64,000 nt of DNA from Hypomesus transpacificus (GCF_021917145.1 NC_061067.1:1338154-1402153); one strand, 5' to 3'. Positions 52,501 through 63,810 are shown, numbered from the stretch's first letter. Made by a program: numbers and translations. Notes: generated from the letters alone by a model not told the origin.

Positions 52501-55376
52501 ACCCACATGGTCTGGGTTATGTGTGTGTGTGTTAGGTTGATGACCTACAGCCTGGGCCTGGCTGGACGTGGCGTCAGACACCAGGCCACGGGGGAGATGT
52601 TTGCATCCCTGTCCCGAGACGAGCACGGGGCAGGCACCGCCAACGTCCATGCTGGCTCCGCCCTGCTGGCCACAGGGGGAATCTGCATGCTGGGAGACCT
52701 GGGGGGCTACAGGAGAGACAAGATGGACGCCGTTCAGTCAGGTGAGCAGTAAGGATCCTAGTCTTGTTATCGGATAACCACCTACTTATTTTAGCTGCCT
52801 GACCTCACTGATATCCATACTAGAATAATATGACACAGAATTGTTTGTGTGTCGGCCGTAGCGCGGAGTTCTCAGTGTTTATATAAGCTGCTTCGCTCTA
52901 CTTACATTTAGTCATTTAGCAGATGCTCTTATCCAGAACAGTAAGTACAGGGACATTCCCCCCGAGGCAAGTAGGACACAACGTCATTTAGCACGGCCAG
53001 GAATCAAACCGGCAACCTTCTAATTAATAGCCCGATTCCCTAACCGCTCAGCCACCTGACATTCTCCCTCAGCCCTGGAGAGCCGGGTGGTGTCTGTGTT
53101 TGTACCGGGGAAGAAGTACGGAGAGGACGCCCCCCAGACACTCTCATTCCCGCTTCAGTGCAGCTTCTGGGCCCTGGCCGACTCCACGGCCCCCTCCAGG
53201 AAGCCCACCAGGGGGGACAGTGCTGTGCTGTTGGGGACAGTGGTGGGTTCATATACAGCAGCTTCTGGAACTATTCAGACTCACTGTTGTCACGTGGTTC
53301 AGACCTTATGTTAATGGACTGGACTGTTTTCATTTTGTGCACATAGGCGGCATAATGACAACCTATAAAAATATTTTATGAACGGAAATATAGTATTAAT
53401 ATCCAGTTTTATCTCTCTGGAGAAAACACCTCATGCCTCATAATGTCAGCTGCTGTGTCTGTTAACCACGAGGGCAGGAGATGGGCCCAGTCCCCATGCA
53501 GCTAGCGGAGGCCTTTGGCCTGGTGATCCAGTGTAGGGAGGCAGGGGGGGAACAAGCCCTGCTGGCCCAGACGGTGCACACTCTGAGGCAGGCGGTGCAG
53601 CCTGGAGAGCCCCTCTACCCTTCCTGCATGCAGTTCACCACACAGGACTACCAAGAGGTACACGCCGCAAACTTACATTTACATTTATGCATTTAGCAGA
53701 CGCTTTTTATCCAAAGCGACTTCCAAGAGAGAGGTTTACAAAAGAGCACAGGTCACTGATCATAACAACGAGATAGCCCCAAACATTGTGGATAGCCAAA
53801 CATGAAGCCTACATTGTGAAACCAAATAAGTCCCAAAGGGAAGAGCAATAAGAGCATGTAGTTGGACAAGTTAAAATTAAACAGCAAGAACCTCAAAAGT
53901 GCAATAGTGTACCTGTGGAAAAAGCAGGCAACTATAATATATTTCACAGCGAGTACAATAATTTTAAGATAATTACAACAAACCAACCAGAGCAACAAGT
54001 CTCTCAATAAGAATCATTGTGATCCTGGGGGGAAAATCCCGAGCTTTCAAACTTGTTTACATCATTTGGGAAATGCTTATACGGACATGAGAATGTTTGT
54101 CGTAGCCATGGCGATGATTCCCCTTCCTCCCCCAGCTCCTGGCCCATGCGCAGACCTTGCAGGTGGAGATGAGCCCTGGAGCTGAGAAGATGATTCATGG
54201 GTACTACATGGCCAGCCGCAGGGTCCGCTCAGACACTGCCCACGGGGCCAAGGTGTCTGTGGCCTCCATGAAACTCCTGTAAGAGCTCCAGCACACTACC
54301 TTGAAACCACTCATCCAAACGGATGTCATGCAACTGGAGAAGTAATATTATTTTGACCACAAGGTGGCGCACACTTCCTGATTTATCACTGTAACTGCAA
54401 ACCTTACCCCAGAAGACAATTAGTCATGTCGTTTGTCCAAATGTTTAAGAAATCCTTTCAGTGTAGTGTCAAATGTGGTGTCACAATGAACTGTTAAAAT
54501 AAACATTAGGCCACAACATTTAAAAGGCAAATTGACTCTATACTACGGTGTAACAGAGACAGATGAAGGAGCTGTGCCAGTCCTATATACAGTCAACTCT
54601 GCCTCTCAATTAAATGTGCTTTTAAAATACAACTCTTATGTTCCTTACTGCAATAGAAATGTTACAAAGTAGACTTTTTCTTACTAATTTAACATATTAG
54701 ATGTTAACATGGGAGACACATTTGGAGGACCCACCAGTAAAATAATTACAATTCAGTGCCTTTACTTTTCATCCAGTGCCTTCACTGTCCATTCTCAATA
54801 ATAACCTACATTTCTTCCCCAGGATCTCTCTGGCTGAGGCCCACAGTAAACTGTCTCTGAGAAGCAGCGTGTTGGAGGAGGATGCTGTGATCGCTGTCCT
54901 GCTCTGTGAAAACGCCATCATCCTTCGGCATGGTAGTTAATATAGTGAATCTATAAAACATAAGACACTGGTAGATTAGACTTTGGATCTCATGGTTTTG
55001 CATCATTTTACCCTTTGTAACCACTTCAAAATGTTCAAACATGTTCTGGGGTTCATACCTTTACTGAGTGATAAGTGTTCGATGGCAAGAGTAGTTAACT
55101 AGTCAACAATTGTACCACCACCACTACCAATCATACTGTACCACTGCAAAGGGCACACAAGGTCATTTGGCTTATAGGCCAGTACCGTAACCTTGGAGGT
55201 CTCCCACAGGGACCTCAGCGCTCGTTATCCCACCTGACGCAGCCTTTCCCTGTGACCTGGGTGATCTGGAGGCCCTGCAGCAGAGAGACGCAGCCTTGCA
55301 GCAGCTCCACCAGGACATCCTGCACTTCATCTACGCCCACGCCCCCGGGGCCGACAGCTACATCACAGAGGAGTAG
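49509..55376 (+). CDS. mcmdc2: Minichromosome maintenance domain-containing protein 2, 14 exons
   Basis: Exons: 49509-49605, 49819-49949, 50044-50103, 50174-50393, 50658-50780, 50988-51089, 51813-51941, 52168-52405, 52536-52741, 53073-53242, 53478-53657, 54136-54278, 54823-54932, 55210-55376. Phases close: 2076 nt, 691 aa (human 681). MCMDC2 is an atypical MCM-like protein needed for meiotic recombination and homolog pairing in mouse. Recognisable blocks: 'YYLDRSGGLLKLAEDC' at the N-terminus, 'LKLTHLPPFPEYCLDLCEFP', 'MEGLVIAMTRVTKYTQGARF', a Cys-rich zinc-finger-like part (LCTEDGCPC then CPLCSS), 'AGSALLATGGICMLGDLGGY' and 'VFVPGKKYGED' of the degenerate ATPase region, 'MIHGYYMASRRVRS', and a C-terminal helical stretch ending ITEE. 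Two SINE pieces sit in introns 9 and 11. No AATAAA lies between the stop and the snhg6 3' end. Confidence 0.96.
50529..50626. repeat. Two perfect inverted repeats in mcmdc2 intron 4
   Basis: Arms CTCCTCACTC (50529-50538) and GAGTGAGGAG (50543-50552) with a 4-base loop; and TCTGATCATAGAACTA (50588-50603) with TAGTTCTATGATCAGA (50611-50626), 16-bp arms around a 7-base loop. A third related GTAGTTCTATGAT follows. Confidence 0.85.
52904..53061 (-). mobile_element. tRNA-derived SINE, diverged, in mcmdc2 intron 9
   Basis: Minus-orientation copy with internal deletions relative to 2698 and 25645: it lacks the GAGCGACTTA and GGGTGAAGTGCCTTGCCCAA portions. Its tRNA-like head ends about 12 bases before the acceptor of exon 53073-53242. 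Confidence 0.85.
53669..53745 (-). mobile_element. SINE tail fragment in mcmdc2 intron 11
   Basis: ACATTTACATTTATGCATTT followed by AGCAGACGCTTTTTATCCAAAG and CGACTTCCAAGAGAGAGG: the 3' end of a related but distinct fish SINE subfamily, just after exon 53478-53657. No head is visible. Confidence 0.65.
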
Positions 55377-55806
55377 CAGGCTCCTGTAGGTGTGCCGTCA
55401 TACGACAGCAGGACCACGGCAGGCAGGTTCAAACCCCAGGCTGGACAGGCCAAGCTCAATGCACGATAGAAAACCATTTTCAACACAAATCTAGAGTAAA
55501 GTAGACAATGTAGTTGTGGCTTTAGCAAGTCTTTTATTTACTCATACAAGTTCATTATAGTGGTTGTGTGAGAAACATAATTGTACATTAGTGTAATTGA
55601 CCAGCAAATATAAAGGGAGAAGAAATTAGCAGATTGTAACTTCCAGGTCGTTCCTTCAAGCTGCCAGTAACATCGATAGGGGTGACCAGGGGGATTGCCA
55701 TATGGATAGCTTCACTTCAGGCTAGATTGTCCTGTGTGGAATAAAAGGGGGGGGGAAATTACCTTTGGAATTCTAATGCAAAAAGAATGTACATGAAGCG
55801 GTCAAT

Positions 55807-55883
55807 TGGAATCTCAGGAAGTCACATTCTCAGCACTTGCAGTCTGATGGGTAAACGGCAAAAATGATCTCATCATTGTTCCA
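55807..55883 (-). ncRNA. snord87: SNORD87-like box C/D snoRNA, copy A
   Basis: Box C ATGATGA (55870-55876), box D CTGA (55814-55817), terminal stem TGGAA/TTCCA (5 bp). The antisense element TTTTTGCCGTTTACCC precedes a CAGA D'-like box. GCCGTTTACCC is the hallmark of SNORD87 and is complementary to the conserved 28S rRNA stretch GGGUAAACGGC, so it should guide 2'-O-methylation of a G there. Lies 75 bases upstream of the last-exon acceptor. Confidence 0.88.
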
Positions 55884-56081
55884 GAACAGTGGACACATGC
55901 TGTGGTCATAATGATCACACTTAAGTGTACATCTGTAGGAATGACCTAACGAAAAATATGCACTCACCATGGTTAAAGTTTCCTTAGTCAGTTCCAACCT
56001 TGGAGAGAGAAAAAAATAATAATACATTGAACATAGTTTCAGGATAATACAACCACAGACCTTTGCCAGTAGTTTAGCAGT

Positions 56082-56159
56082 TAGTTCAGGTAGTCACAAT
56101 CTCAGCACCCCAATTTTTGGTCAGATGGGTAAACGGCAAATGTGAAATCATCATAACTC
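56082..56159 (-). ncRNA. snord87: SNORD87-like box C/D snoRNA, copy B
   Basis: Box C ATGATGA (56148-56154), box D CTGA (56086-56089), short AGTT/AACT terminal stem. Antisense ATTTGCCGTTTACCCAT directly followed by a perfect D' box CTGA, so the fifth base upstream pairs with the third G of GGGUAAAC in 28S rRNA. Lies 83 bases upstream of the exon 55968-55998 acceptor. Confidence 0.87.
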
Positions 56160-56368
56160 AAGGAACACTAGTCTTACATCACCAGAGTTAATAATACATC
56201 AGTCACCAAACTTCAGGTGCACTCACCAGACTGGATGTCGCATCAGAACCTCCGTGATGAAGACCTCCGTGATGCAACCACTACTCGCGTCTAGAAGAAA
56301 GTACACTTGGTAACTATCTTTGGCTACTTAAGAGATCGCGATGTTAGTGCCTGGTTGCCATGACGCTG

Positions 56369-56446
56369 GTCATTCAGGTAGTCACAGTCTCAACACCTTG
56401 TTTTAATCAGACGGGTAAACGGCAAATGTGAGATCATCATTGATCC
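56369..56446 (-). ncRNA. snord87: SNORD87-like box C/D snoRNA, copy C
   Basis: Box C ATGATGA (56434-56440), box D CTGA (56374-56377), a weak terminal pairing (GATCA/TGACC), antisense ATTTGCCGTTTACCCGT followed by D' CTGA. The flank is shared with copy B (GACTGTGACTACCTGA). Lies about 78 bases from the exon 56227-56290 acceptor. Confidence 0.85.
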
Positions 56447-56636
56447 AGCAGTCAGTAGGAACAGCACTAACAGACGACATGACTGGTTGGGGTGTACTGA
56501 CCTCGTAGATACAGCACCACCCATCCCTGCTGGACTCACAAGACCTGTGAAGGGGAAGAAAATTATTCAACATGAAAAAGGCCAGTGTAATCAGTAGGGT
56601 CTGGCTGAGAACACTAGATAGTCAGTATCTACAGTT

Positions 56637-56716
56637 GGAGATTCAGTTAGTCACAGTCTCAGCATCCCATAATAGTCTGATGGGTAAACGGCTTTAACGT
56701 GTATCATCACTACTCC
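56637..56716 (-). ncRNA. snord87: SNORD87-like box C/D snoRNA, copy D (most diverged)
   Basis: Box C GTGATGA (56704-56710), box D CTGA (56643-56646), terminal stem GGAG/CTCC. The antisense core GCCGTTTACCC is kept, but the base-pairing extension changes from TTT to AAA before GCC. The D'-like box is CAGA. Lies 92 bases from the exon 56502-56544 acceptor. Confidence 0.8.
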
Positions 56717-56801
56717 ACTATTGTCAATGACTGGCAGAGCACTGTGCAATTACTCACTTGGTACAGAAGATGTGTACATCTTCACCTTCTCATTTTCAGT
56801 C

Positions 56802-56937
56802 CATCAAACCTGCAGAGGGGAAGGTTTCAGTTATTCATCAAACCTGCAGAGGGGAAGGTTTCAGTTATTCATCAAACCTGCAGAGGGGAAGGTTTCAGTT
56901 ATTCATCAAACCTGCAGAGGGGAAGGTTTCAGTTATT
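56802..56937 (-). repeat. Four 34-bp repeats, each carrying a 3' splice site
   Basis: Perfect copies at 56802, 56836, 56870 and 56904. On the minus strand each contains CCTTCCCCTCTGCAG|GTTTG, i.e. polypyrimidine tract, AG and the first exon bases. The copy nearest the exon bounds exon 56758-56809. Confidence 0.9.
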
Positions 56938-58109
56938 CACAAGACCAAATAAGAGGCTTTGCTCACAATTCTAATTTAATACTAATTTCCCTGAATATGT
57001 TGGAATTCATTCACCATGAACACTTTTTGGTTTTTCAGATCATACCTTGATAGAACCACATCAGGAATCCTTGTTGAGATCACTTTTAGCCATTGCAATC
57101 AGAAGATAAATCACATAAAAGCAAAGTTAGGAATAATTTTCACGGTACATGTTCAACCCTTCACAAAGTGATAGATGCTTATAAGTGCTTCGCGTCAGCA
57201 GCCTGTATCCAACTGATTGACCATTGAAGCATGGATCTATTGATTTCCATGTCGCATGAATAAGCTGTACTGAAGGGTTCACCAATGTGTCCACTGAGGA
57301 TGACTGATTAAGTTGAGGTCAGCAGAGGGCACATGCGACACAGCTTGGAGGCACTGTCGACACTGCTGCAGTCTCTTCAACCAGGTTCAACATCAGGTCA
57401 CGACCTATACCATGGCCTTTACTCTTGAGGGGCTCGACGCCCTGGTTTGCTCATGTAAGTAATTGGGAAGACAATTCCCTAACCACTATCACCTTTGATA
57501 ACTAGTTAGCCCTGATCTGAACACAGCAATGATTCTAGCAAGCTCGGTAAAAGGACAATGTAATTTATCATCGGTAAGTAGTGACAAGAATCTGCCAAAC
57601 ATGATTTATGACATTACGGGGGGGACGTTTAGCAAAACATAGATTAAACGAGTTCTGGTTTTATCATATTGAATGGCAATTGCATTCCTATCATTTGCGT
57701 AAATACACGTTGTTGTAATTGATTAATTTAGCCCTTTAGCTGCATCGAAAACTGACTACAAATAATGCAGCATTCGATTCGGCTATCAGGACATACCACG
57801 TGTTACGTGCTAGCTAGCTAATTAGCTCGTTGGCTGCATTTCCTGGCCTTATAAGTTCTTGGACAACAGAGGTACTAATTAACATATGGCAAACAAAGGC
57901 TGAAAGATTAGCTACGTACCATTCAAACTACAAGTAAAACACAAACATGATACCAGTTAGCGAGCTGGTTTAGTGTTAAATCGTAACGCTATTGTAGCTA
58001 TTTACCAAAGGCTTTCGTTTTCACTCATCTTTTCAAGAACGTTGCAAATGTGCAAAAAAGTATCTATAATACGCCACAAAGGCCTACACAGCACACTTAT
58101 TATATGTTA

Positions 58110-58230
58110 ACCTACCATTTGTAAATGAGAACTCTGCATTATGGTTAGAAAAGTAATCGTGATCAGAGAGGACGCGCATGTCTTCACCCTTCAACAGCAT
58201 GGACAGAGAGAAGGAAAAGATGTAGCGTTC
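58110..58230 (-). promoter_or_regulatory. snhg6: 5'TOP start region of snhg6
   Basis: CATCTTTTCCTTCTCTCTG on the minus strand at about 58205-58222 is an oligopyrimidine start typical of translation-machinery and snoRNA host genes. No TATA box lies at the usual distance. Confidence 0.45.
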
Positions 58231-59473
58231 CTGATTTTGTTGTCATGCGCACTGCTCTCGGACGTGCTTGACTATTGCCTGATCTAAAATTGCAACATGG
58301 GCTGTCTACTCGATCTGTAAAATAAATGTTTTCCCAAAATATTTGGATGGAATCATTTTTGAATACATTTTAAACTATTTTTTTTACTGTATAGGACCTT
58401 TCCTTTTACGAGCAATTTTTTTTTTTCCATCAAGAAAAGATTGGCAGATTGAGAATACATTTATATTTGAGATATTATACAATATGTTAAAGGCCTAGAC
58501 TAAAGTTGGTCTACTGTCAAGGCTAGTTGTAGCCTATGTAGCCTAATTTAGTAGTTAATTAAACTTTTTGTTGTTGTTGAGTTTTAGAGTTATATTGTCA
58601 ACGTAGACAGCCTAGGCCTAAATGACCAATGTCAGAATTTCAAAGGGTCAAGCAAACGTTATACTAGTCTGATTTTCTTTCAATTGAAAGCTTTTATTTA
58701 ACAATAAAGCATCTGGTGGTATAATGCTTTTAGGATAAGCCCCTCTATTTAATAGTTTTATTTCAAATCCAACATGACCATTCCACAACCTATTTATGCA
58801 AATGAAGACCACTAAACCTATTTCCTTAGCGTTGCTAATTTGGCGTCTATATAATATATTTAAGTTAAATAGATGCTTAGTAAATCTATTCTGCAATGAG
58901 AACATATTCAGGCTATAGATGTAGGCTACGTCTCCACGTGTTCATGTACAACAGAAGTCTTTATTTCCACAAACACGTCAACAACCATCCACATAGAGAA
59001 CAGGAGATGAAGAGACTACCATTGTTGAAATTCTGACAGACCACTTCACATGACAGATGTTAAGTTATTCACACATGCATTTAGTGCAAATGTTTTAACA
59101 AAAAAAGTGCATAGCCATCAACTCAAGCATGACGGGTCATTACCCAACGAATTTCTAAAAGTAATACCTCGAACAAGTATAGGCTATAGAACTACACAAT
59201 GCAGAGAAGAAATGTACCGGCCAAAATGCAGAGAAACACAACAATCATTTTATAATTATATCTACATAATCACATAATATATTAATTTACAACGTGTTCT
59301 AGAGTTGGGAAATGCATTAACCACAGTTTACAGAATGTGGCCATCGTTCTATTGAAAAGTAATGGTAGGCTACTTTAATTATTGGACAGATCTCCAGTTG
59401 CTTTATTACCAGAGGCTATGCGGAAAAGCCCATTCATAAAAAAGCCTTAGATGAGATGAGATTTTTCGAATAT

Positions 59474-60414
59474 CTATGAGTGAGAGGTCGACGATGATGC
59501 TCCTTGATTCTCCGATTGATTTGAATTGTTCAAGAACTGACCGGTTGCGCCGATGTATAATCTGGATCTCATTGGCCACTTCTGTAAAAACAAAACGGGG
59601 AAAATATAAATTAATGCGGCTAAATCGTGCACATTAGGGCTAGGCCTAGCCTACTTGTTAAAAATGTAGTTTTTTTGGCCTATTTATTGTGACGTGTTGG
59701 CCGCCTATAGCATCTGCAAAAATGAGATGAATCAACATTAGCATTTTCTAATCAGTTTGATGTGTTTGTAGGTAATTCATATGTGAAGGAAAACACTTTT
59801 CAAATCTATTGAAATCACATAGAATATACAATTCGTTGCAATCATCACTATTTAATAATATTATGCTTAGGCTAATTAAGACAATTCATCGGCCTAAGTC
59901 AATAGCCAAACGGTAGAGGTATAGGCCTATATTGCCTATGGATGTTTAATGTCAGTTTCGTGGCATGTTGGCTATCAGGTCATGTAAGGCTACTTACTTT
60001 GACAGGATGCAGGTATCCATCACCTTTCAGGGACTTTAATGCTTCTGTTTGTTTTGTGCTCTCTCCCTCCTCCATGCCCTCTTCTTGCAGTGTTCGGGTG
60101 AGATGGGCAATGTACGTGGTAGCCAAAATCAACACATCGAGTTTAGATAGTTTGGTATCCGGTGGTACCGATGGAAGCGTCCGCTGTAGTTCCAGGAAGG
60201 CATGTCTCAGGGTTTGTACTCTACTCCTTTCCCGGGCAGCATTGGCTGCTGCCGGGCGGCCTTTCCCACCACCAAGCCCACCGGCTTGGACCACCCTGGA
60301 ACGTAAGGCCTCCGGACGACTGGGACTGGAGCTGGGGCTCGATGTGGGACTGTCATCCATATCTGTCACTGGGACATTTCCACTATCCATGCGGCTCGTC
60401 TGTCTTCCAACCAT
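59474..60414 (-). CDS. tcf24: Transcription factor 24 (bHLH), two coding exons
   Basis: Exons 59998-60414 and 59474-59581 (minus strand); donor GTAAGT, acceptor TTTTTACAG, phase 0, giving 174 aa (human about 167). A class II bHLH factor that would bind E-boxes as a heterodimer with E-proteins; little is known of its biology. The bHLH spans about residues 56-108: basic region NAARERSRV, helix 1 '[19 protein letters not shown]', helix 2 '[19 protein letters not shown]'. After the domain come '[11 protein letters not shown]' and, across the intron, '[16 protein letters not shown]', which mark TCF24 specifically. The Ser/Pro-rich N-terminus is not conserved; Met1 and Met9 are both possible starts. 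A 5' non-coding exon is suggested by an acceptor at about 60431 and a donor AAG|GTGAGT at about 60920. AATAAA at 59402-59407. Confidence 0.95.
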
Positions 60415-60919
60415 TGAGAGTACTTACAAACCTGAATGGTAACATGGCTTGTTTGTTAATGTCTTTCACTTATTTAGTCTATACTTTCCCAAACCTAATA
60501 GCCTACTGACAACATTTGACTGTTTTTCGTAGGATGCCTAAATTAAAATGTACGCTAAAAATCGCTAGGATATAGGCCGAAAGGCCCTATTCATTTTCAT
60601 CATGATTGTTTGTAAAACATATTTTTTACATAAAATATACAAAATATTCGAACTAGCTTGTAATTGGTAAGGAAAGATCCCTCACCTTCACATTTAGGCT
60701 ACAAAGCCTTAATTAAAGTCGTCAACTCCAAGCAGTCCTTTCTTAAATGAACATAATGCTAAAAATAAAATATAATTCAAGTTTACAATTATGCCTTTAA
60801 ACATTTGAGATTGTTAAGCCCATAGTTTCATAACATGCATGGCTCGCATTGCTGGTGTATAAAATGTCCACATAACTGATTTGATCAAACATATCCAAAC
60901 TATCAAAAAATTACTCACC

Positions 60920-61130
60920 TTAAAATGTCCTTAAAAGCGACGTCTTGAAAAACGTCATTAAGCCAATGCAATTGGCTCAGTGCAAAATCTGCTGTTTCCC
61001 CGCAGTGCAGAGTAGTTCTACTCGTCGGTCCAGCTCCAACTACAGAATCCTTATAAAGGCACAACTGTCGACAGAAGGTGCGCAAAGGTCCCTGTCCGCG
61101 CGTGGAGCACTCACCTGAGTGCGTCAAGTC
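60920..61130 (-). other. tcf24: Possible tcf24 5' non-coding exon
   Basis: Minus-strand donor TTTTAAG|GTGAGT near 60920, matched by an acceptor (TTACCATTCAG) about 16 bases upstream of the coding ATG. The exon's upstream limit is not determined. Confidence 0.4.
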
Positions 61131-61139
61131 TCAGGAGCC

Positions 61140-62470
61140 TCTTAATTTATTGGACACACAAAGCGTAGACAAGTCTTTCACTCCGGAGTAATTAATCACA
61201 AGCCCAAAAGACTCACTGGCAGTGGGAGAGGCTCCGCTCTTTTCCCCCTCGAAACTTATTTCTCTCTGAGGGAAGCTGAGAGACTTGTTTTCAACACCAG
61301 AGGCAGTCGGTTTTTTTTTCTTCTCCACATTCTGAGTTTTGTCCTGGGTATACATAGAGTATAGACCCAGTTTCATGAAGTAGCCTAGTTGAATTTAATC
61401 TTTGGTCGAAACGTATTGTAGACCATTGAAAAGCACGCTTAAGAGCGAGCTTAAGTCGTGTGTTCAAAAGACCATGACGATAAAATGACAACAGTAAGGT
61501 GATATGCAAAACATTTGACTAATTACCCGACTGTCTTGAGTTGCAAGTCGCAAAACAGTCTAATTTACTAATTCATTTTAATTTAGGCTACTGAGGAACA
61601 GCTAATAAATAAACTCTAAACACTGCAATCAACAGGCAGGCATGAGGAAATTCTTGTGAGACCTGCATATAAATCACTCTGATTTCCAGGGTCCACAAAC
61701 GGAGATGTCTGTAAATTAATGAATGGAATTATTCATAACATGTATATCCTTAGACTGTTTTTAATAAACATTGTTTTTGTACGGATTGAGTAACAGTATT
61801 GCTCCGGGCCACTCATTCTAAGACGAAGCAAAGAGGGTTAAGTAAGCTTTATTCCATAATTACCCCACATCTTTCAGGGGTTACACACCCACAGTTTAAA
61901 GACCCGTTCAAACGTGCGCAAGAAATTTAAGAGGGTGAAGTAAATATATTGTGAACTGCATCCCGTAGGCTATACAGTGAATTATATTTATTTGTAGGCA
62001 GTCTTTTATACGCTTCATGGATACATATGCACACTGCAACCTATTTACAAATCCCATGATCAATATAAAATAAAATCTGAGTCAAATGGAACAAATCAAT
62101 TCAACTTTCAGAAATTGGGACAATGATTTTGGTTGATTAAAGCATTAAAACCGTTGAAAGTTTGAAGAATAAGTTAAATTGGGGAAACAATATTGTGCAG
62201 ATCTGGTAATTAATCAAACAAATACATGTGATAATGTTAAGGCTTCAAATGTAAAATATTATGGGCATATGATTTCTCCAAAGGTGATCAATTATAAAAT
62301 GTTTTAAATATGGGGGGGAACAACACTACCTCTGATTTAAAATCAATTGACCAAATATCTCAGAAAATGTCAATCATCTGGCCTATGCTAAATCAGTTTT
62401 AAGTCTTAAATAAGTACACTTCAGTATGTATTTATTTTTACACGAGAGATAGACAATGACATAAGACATA
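61140..62470. other. Intergenic upstream of tcf24, no gene recognised
   Basis: AT-rich; no supported exon or repeat family. Confidence 0.5.
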
Positions 62471-62803
62471 AGAGTTAAATAATGCAAATTATGTTTATTT
62501 GCACTGTAAGAAATACCATATCAAACACCACACTGGTCCATTCCAAATCAGGCAGTTAGGAAAGACTAAACACAAACAAACGCACACAGGGAGAAGTACG
62601 TGAAAGGAATCTATAATTTCAGACACTGTGAGGAAACACTGAGACAAAGAGCTACATTTTTTTGCAGAGTTTCAAGGTAGCAGGTCAGATTCTGATGTGC
62701 AGAGGCACCAGTGACAGTCTCCATGCCATGTGTGTCAAGTCCATGGGTCAGACATGAGGAAGTGGTCTGTGTGTATGTGAGTGTGTTTAGTAAAGCTGGC
62801 GAG

Positions 62804-62873
62804 TCAAGTGGCTGCAGAGTCGGCCATGTCGCAGAGTAGCCCTGTGCTCACAGGGACCGTTATGTTCTGCGCG
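62804..62873 (-). CDS. Candidate terminal coding exon of an unknown minus-strand gene
   Basis: On the minus strand a strong polypyrimidine tract (CTTCTTCTTCTTCTTCTTTG) and GTAG precede 70 bases that encode AQNITVPVSTGLLCDMADSA and two more residues, then TGA, if entered in phase 2. A minus-strand AATAAA at 62494-62499 would end a 3' UTR of about 310 bases. By human synteny the next minus-strand gene would be PPP1R42, but I do not recognise these residues. The tract could equally be a chance microsatellite. Confidence 0.25.
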
Positions 62874-63310
62874 CTACCAAAGAAGAAGAAGAAGAAGGTT
62901 ATCAGTGAGCTTCAAAGAGCGGGTAACGCCTAATAATCTTTTTCCTTACATAATACATACAGTCTTACAAGTATTTATTTTTCACATTTGGTAAGGATGT
63001 TATTGTGTAAATATTAAGTATGAAACTTGTGTGGAACATTTTCCATAAAATCTTGTCATTGTAATACAGTTACAGTTTATTTACATAAACCCAGGCCCTC
63101 ATAGAGGAGAAAATCTGTTTATTTAAGTAAGAGAATTTGACCATCTAGGCCTTTTGTCCAACACAAACGATAAGAAAGGAAACAAAGAATATAATTTGAA
63201 TCTTGTCAAATAAATATATATTGTCTGATCTTCAAAATGAATCTGTCTCCTTTTTGAGGTTTGAAAGCAAATACCGACTGTAAACACAATATCAAATATT
63301 GTACTGGTGG

Positions 63311-63810
63311 NNNNNNNNNNNNNNNNNNNNNNNNNNNNNNNNNNNNNNNNNNNNNNNNNNNNNNNNNNNNNNNNNNNNNNNNNNNNNNNNNNNNNNNNNN
63401 NNNNNNNNNNNNNNNNNNNNNNNNNNNNNNNNNNNNNNNNNNNNNNNNNNNNNNNNNNNNNNNNNNNNNNNNNNNNNNNNNNNNNNNNNNNNNNNNNNNN
63501 NNNNNNNNNNNNNNNNNNNNNNNNNNNNNNNNNNNNNNNNNNNNNNNNNNNNNNNNNNNNNNNNNNNNNNNNNNNNNNNNNNNNNNNNNNNNNNNNNNNN
63601 NNNNNNNNNNNNNNNNNNNNNNNNNNNNNNNNNNNNNNNNNNNNNNNNNNNNNNNNNNNNNNNNNNNNNNNNNNNNNNNNNNNNNNNNNNNNNNNNNNNN
63701 NNNNNNNNNNNNNNNNNNNNNNNNNNNNNNNNNNNNNNNNNNNNNNNNNNNNNNNNNNNNNNNNNNNNNNNNNNNNNNNNNNNNNNNNNNNNNNNNNNNN
63801 NNNNNNNNNN
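63311..63810. other. Assembly gap (500 N)
   Basis: Exactly 500 undetermined bases, a round size suggesting a scaffold gap of unknown true length. Reading frames crossing it are meaningless. Confidence 0.99.

Larger units (their letters stand above)
55515..58219 (-). ncRNA. snhg6: snoRNA host gene (snhg6 type), multi-exon non-coding
   Basis: Minus-strand host transcript between mcmdc2 and tcf24, exactly where human SNHG6 (host of SNORD87) lies. Predicted start near 58219 in a pyrimidine tract CTTTTCCTTCTCTC, typical of 5'TOP snoRNA host genes. Exon 1 runs to about 58116 (donor GTAGGT). Supported small exons: 56758-56809, 56502-56544, 56227-56290, 55968-55998, and a last exon 55731 down to about 55515 with AATAAA at 55533-55538. 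A further exon ending at 57046 (CAAG|GTATGA) is possible. The four last introns each carry one SNORD87-like box C/D snoRNA, 75-92 bases upstream of the next 3' splice site, the usual spacing for efficient intronic processing. I see no conserved reading frame in the exons. Confidence 0.82.

Noticed and set aside
55807-56716. CRISPR-like spaced repeats
   Set aside because: Spaced repeats with GGGTAAACGGC every ~280 bases are box C/D snoRNAs in a vertebrate host gene; spacing and boxes do not fit a CRISPR array.
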